A DNA stretch of 64,000 nt from Fidelibacterota bacterium (GTDB taxonomy: Bacteria; Fidelibacterota; Marinisomatia; SCGC-AAA003-L08; JACNLC01), in the NCBI GenBank assembly GCA_018657495.1, contig JABHXA010000003.1:1-64000 (forward strand), read 5' to 3'. Each line of letters begins with the position of its first letter. Positions within the stretch are counted from its first letter, which is position 1. Shown in pieces: positions 57,057-64,000 of this stretch. The notes beneath the pieces are model-generated. The model searched no databases. It was not told the origin of the DNA and saw only the letters and a program-made list of their open reading frames with translations. Made by a program: the position numbers and the translations under genes.

Positions 57057-58184
57057 ATGTCTAAAAACATCTTTATCATTGCCGGTGAACCTTCCGGGGA
57101 TCACCATGGTGCACGTCTCATGTTTCAGCTCAAGAAACAAAATCCAAATATTACCTTTTCCGGTATCGGTGGAGATAACATGGAGGCTGAAGGATTAAAA
57201 TCCCTATTTGCCCTTGATCAATTATCTGTGATGGGGTTTATCGAAGTAATAAAACATCTAAAATTCTTCAGAACGGTGGAAGCGACAGTGCTTACAAATA
57301 TTCAGCAGAATCCGCCAGACCGCATTATTCTAATTGATTACCCTGGATTTAATCTCAGAATTACAAAAAAAATCAAAAAAATCTGTGACATTCCAATTAC
57401 GTATTATATCAGTCCACAATTGTGGGCCTGGAAATCCGGCAGAATTGAGATTATCCGGCAATATATAGACCAATTGTTGGTGATTTTCCCATTTGAAAAA
57501 GACTGGTATGAAAACCGAGGTATCGAAGTTGAGTTCGTGGGACATCCCATGCTGGATGTGTGGAAAAAAGGGAATCACCAGGAATTGTGCGAGTCGTTGA
57601 AACTGGATTCAAAAAAACCCATTCTCACCTTGTACCCGGGAAGTCGGAAAATGGAAATCCACAATCATCTGGGTTTATTTATCAAGACTGCAATTCGATT
57701 ACGAGACAAAATTCCTGATCTCCAGGTTATTATCGGGGCTGTACCCGGGTTTGATGCTTTGATTCCGGAAAATTTGCAAATACCGGATTATATTCTGATA
57801 GAAAAAGAACATTCCAAGCGTACACTTGAGGTGGCGAGTACGGCACTTGTTGCCTCCGGTACATCAACGGTGGAAGCGGCAATTTTCGGAACACCAATGG
57901 TGGTAGTCTATAAACTAAATCCTGTTTCATGGTTATTAACCCGACTATTTGTAAAAGTGAAATTTGCCGGCATGGTCAATATTCTTGCCGGGAAAGCAAT
58001 CGTTCCAGAACTGCTACAATCTGATGCAACAGTTTCTAAATTGTTTTCCTTTGCACATCGATTTTTTACCGATCAGCCATACCTGGAAGAGATCAAAAAT
58101 AATCTTCATGCAGTGAGAGACTCTCTAGGTGGATCCGGAGCTTCAATTCGTGCCGCCAAAGCAATTATCAGCCGGATGAATTGA
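57057..58184 (+). CDS. lpxB: Lipid-A-disaccharide synthase
   Basis: LpxB joins UDP-diacylglucosamine and lipid X into the lipid A disaccharide at the inner membrane. The 375-residue product starts with IFIIAGEPSGDHHGARLM, the family opening, and has LIDYPGFNLRI, YISPQLWAWKSGRI, FEKDWYENRGIEVEFVGHPMLD and the ASGTSTVEAAIFGTPMVVVYK motif. It is coupled to the next gene, which starts at or just after its stop. Confidence 0.96.
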   Translation: MSKNIFIIAGEPSGDHHGARLMFQLKKQNPNITFSGIGGDNMEAEGLKSLFALDQLSVMGFIEVIKHLKFFRTVEATVLTNIQQNPPDRIILIDYPGFNLRITKKIKKICDIPITYYISPQLWAWKSGRIEIIRQYIDQLLVIFPFEKDWYENRGIEVEFVGHPMLDVWKKGNHQELCESLKLDSKKPILTLYPGSRKMEIHNHLGLFIKTAIRLRDKIPDLQVIIGAVPGFDALIPENLQIPDYILIEKEHSKRTLEVASTALVASGTSTVEAAIFGTPMVVVYKLNPVSWLLTRLFVKVKFAGMVNILAGKAIVPELLQSDATVSKLFSFAHRFFTDQPYLEEIKNNLHAVRDSLGGSGASIRAAKAIISRMN

Positions 58185-58864
58185 GGCATGTATTGATGGC
58201 ATACTTTAGGGGATCACGAAGATATATCTTATCCATTTTCGGTCAAATGCTTTTCTTTTGCGTATTCAAAACAAGCCGGTGGGTAATCCATGGTGAAGAA
58301 CATCTGCTTATACCTCTGAGAGAAAATTATCCCATACTAATATGCGCCTGGCATGGTCGGCTTGCTTATGTGGTCAATTATATGAAACATATAAATATGA
58401 AACCATGGGCAGTAGCCAGTTTGCATGATGACGGCGATATCATCTCCCGCATTCTCGCAAGATGGGGATTCAGGATGATAAGGGGATCCAGTAATAGAGG
58501 GGGCCGGGAAGTTATTAAGCAGATGATTCAGGCTTTTAATTCTAATAATAGGGTGATTGCACTTACAAATGATGGGCCCAAAGGTCCGGCAAAAATTGCC
58601 AAACCGGGATCCATAAATTTGGCAAAGCAGTTCAATGCATCGATAATTGCTATTTCAGGAAATTCTATAGGGTATTGGCAATTTAAGTCCTGGGATAAAT
58701 TTCGTATTCCAAAGCCATTCAGTACAATACATATTCACATATCTCCCCCCATGGTTTTCCCCGAATCAAATGATGATAAAACTGATGATTCGAATTCTGT
58801 TACCCAGTTCATCAATGATAATCAGATATTATGTGATACAAAGGTCCGGAACGATGAAAAGTAA
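58181..58864 (+). CDS. DUF374 family lysophospholipid acyltransferase-like protein
   Basis: The 227-residue product has the acyltransferase-like HGRLAYVVNYM, RGSSNRGG and TNDGPKGPAKIAKPG blocks of DUF374/LPLAT. It is a likely lipid A or phospholipid acyltransferase. The start could be TTG at 58181, overlapping the lpxB stop, or ATG at 58196 which has GAGG upstream. It overlaps lpxK by 11 bases. Confidence 0.85.
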   Translation: MRHVLMAYFRGSRRYILSIFGQMLFFCVFKTSRWVIHGEEHLLIPLRENYPILICAWHGRLAYVVNYMKHINMKPWAVASLHDDGDIISRILARWGFRMIRGSSNRGGREVIKQMIQAFNSNNRVIALTNDGPKGPAKIAKPGSINLAKQFNASIIAISGNSIGYWQFKSWDKFRIPKPFSTIHIHISPPMVFPESNDDKTDDSNSVTQFINDNQILCDTKVRNDEK

Positions 58865-59906
58865 TCTATTATTATACATTATTCTGCAGCCGTTGAGTCT
58901 CATGTATGGTGCATTGATATATCTTCGCAACTTACTATTTGATAACAACCTGTTGAAAATTTATCAATTTAATCTTCCGATAGTGTCCATTGGCAATATT
59001 ACTGCTGGGGGTACGGGTAAAACTCCATTTACCTGCTATATGGTAGAGTTGCTCAAAAAACTTGGATATAAACCCGGTATTGTCAGCCGTGGATATGGAA
59101 GACAATCAAAAGGGGTTGTAATTGTTCATAATGGAATCAGCCTATGTTCAAATGTTTCAGAAAGCGGAGATGAACCGTATATGATGGGGAAAGTGCTTCG
59201 TGATACACCCATAATAGTTTCTGATCAGAGATATCACGGTATTGAGAAAATGGTCAAAAAATTTGACGTAAATATTGTGGTACTTGATGATGCTTTTCAG
59301 CATCGAAAGGTGAATAGGGATATGGATATTGTCCTGATGAATTCACAGGAACCGAAATCTCATTATCGTCTTTTACCCCTTGGTCGATTACGTGAGTCAT
59401 TATCAAATCTCAGGCGGGCAGATATTATCATCCACACAAAACACAACGATGAAACCCAACCCCATATGATGGCTACTATGCAAAAATACTCATCAGCACC
59501 CCAACTGGTTAGCAAGAATCAATATAAAATTCTGCAGTATAAAAATAATGTGTATGAATCGGTGACTATACCTGAAATGAACGCCGCTGTGGCGTTTTGC
59601 GGGATTGCCCATCCAGAGTCATTCACAAATATTTTGGATGCTCTTGGCGTTGAGATTTCAGATTTACATTCATTTAATGATCATCAGGAATATAATGCAA
59701 AAATATTGGAACGCCTGCAAACCAGTCTGGCGATGAGCAAATCTAAATCCATCATCACAACTGAAAAAGATCTGGTAAAACTCCCTGATTCGTTTATAAA
59801 AAATTTGGATGTTTATATTCTGAGGATATCCATGGAATTGTCACCAAAAAGCAGGGAGAATTTAATCCAACAATTATCAATTATTAAAACAAGGAAGACA
59901 TCATGA
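58854..59906 (+). CDS. lpxK: Tetraacyldisaccharide 4'-kinase
   Basis: LpxK adds the 4'-phosphate to the lipid A disaccharide. The start is the ATG at 58854 (MKSNLLLYIILQPLS); an ATG 28 codons earlier lies inside the previous gene and is rejected. The 350-residue product has an N-terminal membrane helix, Walker A SIGNITAGGTGKTP, GIVSRGYGRQSKG and VLDDAFQHRKVNRD. Lengths and motifs fit LpxK well. Confidence 0.94.
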   Translation: MKSNLLLYIILQPLSLMYGALIYLRNLLFDNNLLKIYQFNLPIVSIGNITAGGTGKTPFTCYMVELLKKLGYKPGIVSRGYGRQSKGVVIVHNGISLCSNVSESGDEPYMMGKVLRDTPIIVSDQRYHGIEKMVKKFDVNIVVLDDAFQHRKVNRDMDIVLMNSQEPKSHYRLLPLGRLRESLSNLRRADIIIHTKHNDETQPHMMATMQKYSSAPQLVSKNQYKILQYKNNVYESVTIPEMNAAVAFCGIAHPESFTNILDALGVEISDLHSFNDHQEYNAKILERLQTSLAMSKSKSIITTEKDLVKLPDSFIKNLDVYILRISMELSPKSRENLIQQLSIIKTRKTS

Positions 59907-61285
59907 AATATTTATTTTCAGGGATTCTCTCATTATTAGTATTAATTAGACCAGCAATTTTACCTGCTGGAGAATTAATTATTTACTCCCAGAACAAAGG
60001 GTTTTATACCGAACATATTAATAAAAACTTTGAATCAAAAGGCGATATCTCGTTTCAGATTGATGATCTAACAGATCAGATTATCCAATCATCACTGCTT
60101 TTTGATTCGGATTGTCTTGAGGTTTATTCATTTAATTTTATTGATAACCCAGCCAGTAATTTCAATATTCTGTCATCATATCTAAACGACACAATTAGAT
60201 TAGTGAAATACGGTGACGATGGTATGATCACTTATTCCACTGAAGGAAAGTTACTGATGTTAAATCCAACTCCTGTATTTGAGATTGATGGACATATTGC
60301 CGTTAACCCGCCCTACGATTATATATTTCCAAATATTCCTGCAAACATTACTAAAACTCCAGTTATACAAATCGAGGGTAATACTAAAAATAAAAATTGT
60401 CAATTGAGTGTCAGTTATTTATCAGGTGGTTTTGACTGGTCTACCTCATACTCACTCACAATGCTTGATAAAGAGTCAGCAAATCTGGAGGCATGGTTTC
60501 AAGTCCAAAACCACACCCGGAAATCATTTGAAGATATAAATCTCACATTGGTATCAGGCGATATTAAATTCGCAAATTCAGGTCAATCGCATATGCCATT
60601 AAAAAGAAATATGGCCATGGCATCGTTCTCAGGTGAAGAGATGGATAGGTCATACTCACCTGAGGTATTAAAAAATGAAGATTATATTCGTTTCAGGATT
60701 CCAGGTGAGGTGTTATTACCGGCAAAAGGGGGAAAACACTTCTTATATAAAGCTGAAGAGAATGTCCCGGTTATTCACTCATATCATTTAGCTCACAATG
60801 TTAATTACCGGGGACGAGGTGATACTAATGTTGAGGACCTGCCAGTCACCACTCGATATACCATCTCTGGAAATGGTCTTGGTGAACACAATCATCCAGG
60901 AGGCGTATTTCGTATTTATGAAAAAGTTAAAAACGATAATTCGGCTGTTTTTGTCGGTTCTGATACATCCCCCATTGTACGAAAGGGCGGAGACTTCAAG
61001 CTTGACACTGGGAAAACCCACGACATTACTGCTATATATACCGTAAAAAACATTGATTCTTACCAGCATATGACCAATTATGAGGTAACCGTAATTTTTA
61101 CAAACACAAAAAATGAAACTGTTTCTGTAGAGTTTTCTGAGATTATGAATCGTCCGGATTGGGGTATCCGAGATAAAAGCCATGATTATTCCAAAAAAGA
61201 TTCCAGAACTGCTGTATTTCTTGTTGATATTGACGCTGACTCTAAGACTGAATTGACCTATTCATTTTATACTGAGAATAAATAA
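59903..61285 (+). CDS. Exported DUF4139-like protein
   Basis: The 460-residue product has a signal peptide (MKYLFSGILSLLVLIRPAILPAG) and beta-rich sequence with SYLSGGFDWSTSYSLTM and the long repeats of DUF4139 proteins. It overlaps lpxK by four bases (ATGA). The function of DUF4139 is unknown; the position may hint at an envelope role. No catalytic motif was seen. Confidence 0.75.
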   Translation: MKYLFSGILSLLVLIRPAILPAGELIIYSQNKGFYTEHINKNFESKGDISFQIDDLTDQIIQSSLLFDSDCLEVYSFNFIDNPASNFNILSSYLNDTIRLVKYGDDGMITYSTEGKLLMLNPTPVFEIDGHIAVNPPYDYIFPNIPANITKTPVIQIEGNTKNKNCQLSVSYLSGGFDWSTSYSLTMLDKESANLEAWFQVQNHTRKSFEDINLTLVSGDIKFANSGQSHMPLKRNMAMASFSGEEMDRSYSPEVLKNEDYIRFRIPGEVLLPAKGGKHFLYKAEENVPVIHSYHLAHNVNYRGRGDTNVEDLPVTTRYTISGNGLGEHNHPGGVFRIYEKVKNDNSAVFVGSDTSPIVRKGGDFKLDTGKTHDITAIYTVKNIDSYQHMTNYEVTVIFTNTKNETVSVEFSEIMNRPDWGIRDKSHDYSKKDSRTAVFLVDIDADSKTELTYSFYTENK

Positions 61286-61294
61286 GGATTGCTA

Positions 61295-61603
61295 ATGGGT
61301 CATAAAATTGACGACATACAGGTATTTCCAGCTGGAATGGCCATTAAATGGGATGATAATAAAGAAAGTTTTATCGATTACAAAACATTACGGAATAAAT
61401 GCCCATGTGCACATTGTGCCGGTGAAAAGGATGTTCTTGGCAATGTCTATATTGGTCCTGATATCAAAAAATCGGAATCAGCCTGGGATATAGTAAATGT
61501 AAAAAAAGTGGGGCATTATGCCATCCAAATTACCTGGGGTGATAATCATGATTCTGGAATTTACACATTAAAATTTCTGAGGAGTCTGGATCTTTCAGAA
61601 TGA
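61295..61603 (+). CDS. DUF971 family protein
   Basis: The 102-residue product starts at the ATG at 61295 (AAGG seven bases upstream). It has the DUF971 shape and the Cys pair motif CPCAHCAGE that likely binds a metal. The domain is the N-terminal half of gamma-butyrobetaine hydroxylases but here stands alone. It overlaps the HAD gene by four bases. Function unknown; role in Fe-S handling has been suggested for relatives. Confidence 0.85.
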   Translation: MGHKIDDIQVFPAGMAIKWDDNKESFIDYKTLRNKCPCAHCAGEKDVLGNVYIGPDIKKSESAWDIVNVKKVGHYAIQITWGDNHDSGIYTLKFLRSLDLSE

Positions 61604-62235
61604 AATATAAACATATTATCTGGGACTGGAACGGTACTTTGTTTGATGATGCATGGTTATGTGTGGAAGTGATGAATAATGTTCTCTCACGTCGAAATAT
61701 GCCTTTACTCACTAGGGATAGGTACATGGAAACTTTTGATTTCCCAGTAAAGGATTATTACAGAAAATTGGGCTTTAATTTCAAGTCAGAACCTTTTGAA
61801 ATAAGCGGCACAGAATTTATTGTTGGATATAATAAACGGTATAACGAACCAAATCTTCACTCGCAAGCCATTCCTACACTTGATGCTGTAAAAAAATTGG
61901 GGCTTAGTCAATCCATACTTTCTGCTCAAGAACAAAATACTCTAAATGAACTCATCGAAATTCACCAACTCAGTTCATACTTTATTAACATCCTCGGGCT
62001 TGACAATCACTATGCCCATAGCAAAACAGAAAACGGATTGAAGTGGATGAAGGAATTACATTTTGGACCCCATGAAGTATTGTTCATTGGAGATACAGTC
62101 CATGATTATGAAGTGGCTGAAGTCATTGGTGCCGATAGTCTGCTTATTCCATCTGGTCATCATTCAAAAGCAAAACTTACCTCGTCAGGAGCGAAAGTAG
62201 TCGATTCATTATCTCAGGTTATTGAGTATATTTGA
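61600..62235 (+). CDS. HAD family hydrolase (phosphoglycolate phosphatase-like)
   Basis: The 211-residue product has the HAD motif I as IIWDWNGTLFDD (nucleophile Asp in DWNGT), a Ser in motif II (SILSAQ) and the late GDTVHDYEVA of motif IV. It is the last gene of the lipid A operon and overlaps DUF971 by four bases. The substrate phosphate is not assignable. Confidence 0.88.
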   Translation: MKYKHIIWDWNGTLFDDAWLCVEVMNNVLSRRNMPLLTRDRYMETFDFPVKDYYRKLGFNFKSEPFEISGTEFIVGYNKRYNEPNLHSQAIPTLDAVKKLGLSQSILSAQEQNTLNELIEIHQLSSYFINILGLDNHYAHSKTENGLKWMKELHFGPHEVLFIGDTVHDYEVAEVIGADSLLIPSGHHSKAKLTSSGAKVVDSLSQVIEYI

Positions 62236-62337
62236 GATGTTGGGCTAACCCAGGCATTCATGCTGGAGGGAAGGCAATTCGATTCAAGGGCTTTAGCCAG
62301 CAATAGAGTCGTTTTAAGGTATCCCCATTGACTGAGT

Positions 62338-63099
62338 CTAAACGTCTCTTTTACTTGCCTTCATATATATTGGCATGCTGATTTTTCTCTTTTTATCTTT
62401 TGATCCCCACACTCTAATCAGACCTTCGAACAATAGATCCATTCCTTTTTCGCCATGCTTTTCGCCATATGATTTCATTGGTGACCAGGAATGGAGATAG
62501 GATATAATTTGAGTCAAATCCCAATGAACAACAATTTCAAAAGACGGAACAACAATTTGCTTATATGGCAGGACCAGATCCTTAAAACCATCCTGTAGTA
62601 ATTTTGTTTGCGGTGCCCAATAATCTTTTAGAGAAGTGATGAGAGTTTTTTCTACAATTTCATCAATATCATCAGAGATTTTGAACCAGGTATATCCCCA
62701 AACACAGAGTAATCCACCCGGTTTTAATACCCGATTGACTTCATTATAGAATTTTTTTAGATCAAACCAATGAATCGCTTGAGCCACTGTCACACAATCA
62801 AAAGAAGAATCATGAAAATTGGTGTTTTCTGATGGCTGTACAGAGTAGGAAACATTTTTATGTATTATTGCATGTTCAATTTGTTTTGCACTGGCATCAG
62901 TTGCAAAAACCTTATTGAAAATTTCAGCTAGGTTTACTGCTGCCTGTCCATTACCTGATCCGCAATCCCAGGCGATCTCTGTATGATTCACATTAGCAGT
63001 GATAAATTCAAATATTTCTATTGGATATCCTGGCCGGACCTCCTAATACAGTTTTGCATGACCTGAAAAAAGATCGTGGAATTTTGCTAGTTCTTTCAT
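62338..63099 (-). pseudogene. Class I SAM-dependent methyltransferase broken by an in-frame TAG
   Basis: From the ATG at 63099 the frame reads MKELAKFHDLFSGHAKLY, then TAG (63043-63045), then EVRPGYPIEIF and the SAM motif AWDCGSGNGQAAV. Family members run through this point with a Y-x-x-x-RP-x-YP pattern, so a sense codon (for example CAG) has become TAG. The rest of the frame is open to 62338. A GTG restart at 62991 would lose the conserved N-terminus. GGAGG lies right behind the TAG. It may be a recent pseudogene, a read-through gene or a sequence error. Confidence 0.8.
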
Positions 63100-63118
63100 A
63101 GCTCCAGAATGGACATGT

Positions 63119-64000
63119 CTAATTAGTACCAATTATGACGTTAATTATGGCAATCACATCTAACACATTTAAATTGCCATCGGCATTGAAATCACCAGCC
63201 CAGAGTTCATATCCAGTTGGTTCAGGTAAATTTCCCACAATAATATTTACAATTCTAACAATATCCAATACATCAACTGAGCCGTCATTATTAACATCTC
63301 CAATAATTCCAGAGGGGCCTAAAGCCTGACGGAATATTGTGCCAAATTCTCCAGCTGTAAGAATGACAGATTCTCCTACTACTGCAATAGTATTCAATGT
63401 GAGACTTTCAGCCATATACTCTTCACTCCAGCTTTCTCCACCATCTATTGTAGATAAAACTAAACCGTTGGCTCCAGATGCAAACCCTTCATTTTCATTC
63501 ATGAAATCAATGTCATTTAATGTATCAAAAAAGTGTAGCGTAGACCAGTTTGAATAATCCTCTGTTGTGGATATAGCGCCGTGATTATCAAAGCGATGTC
63601 CGATAATCTGACCATGATTTGCATCAAAAAAATATCCATCCAGTAGATATCCTTCATAACTCACATCATTTTCCACCAGGTAAAAGGAATCGAATTGCCA
63701 GGATGCCCCACCATTTGTGGTTCTTGCAACCAATGGGCCAAAAATAGAATTTTCTCCAAAAACAAATCCAATATTGTCATCAATCATATGGGCACCGGAG
63801 AATTTTCCTCCAAACATATCGGTTTGATAGGTTGACCAGGAAGCACCATAATCATCTGTGATAATAATCGTTTGTCCAAATCCACCGGCAATTCCATTTC
63901 CTGAACTATCAATATCCACTGATAATAGACCGTATGATATTCCTGAGGGAATAATTGACCAATCTACACCGCCATTCACAGATCGAATGATTATCGGACC
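63119..64000 (-). CDS. Exported BNR/Ycf48-like propeller protein with C-terminal dockerin-like doublet (5' end off window)
   Basis: The frame is open to the right window edge, so the gene is cut at its 5' end; GTG at 63979 is not a real start. The visible part has repeats of the NGGxxW type (NGGVDWS, NGGASWQF, DGGESWSEE), as in BNR/Ycf48-like beta-propellers. The C-terminus is a dockerin-like pair (GDVNNDGSVDVLDIV and GDFNADGNLNVLDVI). No T9SS domain follows. It ends 20 bases before the broken methyltransferase gene on the same strand. Confidence 0.87.
   Translation of the reverse strand, partial: GPIIIRSVNGGVDWSIIPSGISYGLLSVDIDSSGNGIAGGFGQTIIITDDYGASWSTYQTDMFGGKFSGAHMIDDNIGFVFGENSIFGPLVARTTNGGASWQFDSFYLVENDVSYEGYLLDGYFFDANHGQIIGHRFDNHGAISTTEDYSNWSTLHFFDTLNDIDFMNENEGFASGANGLVLSTIDGGESWSEEYMAESLTLNTIAVVGESVILTAGEFGTIFRQALGPSGIIGDVNNDGSVDVLDIVRIVNIIVGNLPEPTGYELWAGDFNADGNLNVLDVIAIINVIIGTN

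Overview
The window reads as an AT-rich (clearly below 50 % GC by eye), densely coded chromosome segment of a didermic bacterium from the FCB group. A Candidatus Neomarinimicrobiota (SAR406/Marinimicrobia)-like organism is the best guess. The reasons are: T9SS-type C-terminal sorting domains (YPNPFNP core) on two exported proteins; dockerin-like calcium-binding doublets on three exported proteins; an Oar-like TonB-dependent receptor; lipid A genes (lpxB, lpxK); and frequent TTG/GTG starts. This placement is inference from protein style, not from a marker tree. No tRNA, rRNA, CRISPR array, transposase or prophage was seen.

Layout. 1-3038 (minus): most of a nonaheme cytochrome with dockerin-like and sorting domains. 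3039-3772: AT-rich spacer. 3773-9836 (plus): secD-secF, terminator, purA, two overlapping methyltransferase genes and an SRPBCC protein. 10031-11284: an exported relative of proteins often labelled asparagine synthetase B. 11314-13896 (minus): three-gene ABC-2 exporter. 14089-17388 (minus): TonB-dependent receptor. 17580-26388 (plus): small STAS-like protein behind a hairpin that covers its ribosome binding site, GNAT, secreted alpha-amylase, AlkA-like glycosylase, valS, recG. 26396-28910 (minus): sensor kinase and response regulator-diguanylate cyclase. 29144-41074: glpK, ABC-F, YwiC-like, dockerin/SGNH hydrolase, double-FKBP lipoprotein, aldehyde dehydrogenase, AlkD-like, CHAD, enolase-superfamily enzyme, cupin. 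41117-43491 (minus): exported SAM hydrolase and a lipoprotein with a tandem cysteine repeat. 43635-47896: cysteine desulfurase, a GxxExxY gene between inverted repeats, then eno-ftsB-outer-membrane protein. 48058-55993 (plus): surface polysaccharide genes and a gamma-glutamyltransferase. 56067-62235 (plus): Gfo/Idh oxidoreductase, lpxB, DUF374 acyltransferase, lpxK, DUF4139, DUF971, HAD. 62338-64000 (minus): a methyltransferase broken by an in-frame TAG and a partial dockerin/BNR protein.

How they work together. Most genes are housekeeping: protein export, purine synthesis, glycolysis, translation, DNA repair, lipid A. The accessory theme is the cell surface: sorting-domain and dockerin-like exported proteins, two lipoproteins, a TonB receptor, a glycan cluster and a lipid A operon. 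No single obvious new multi-gene system stands out. The best leads are small: the SD-masking hairpin at 17542-17578, the GxxExxY gene between inverted repeats, the tandem Cys units, a probable AUU start at 34404, the amber-interrupted methyltransferase, and the Gfo/Idh gene at the head of the lpxB-lpxK operon.
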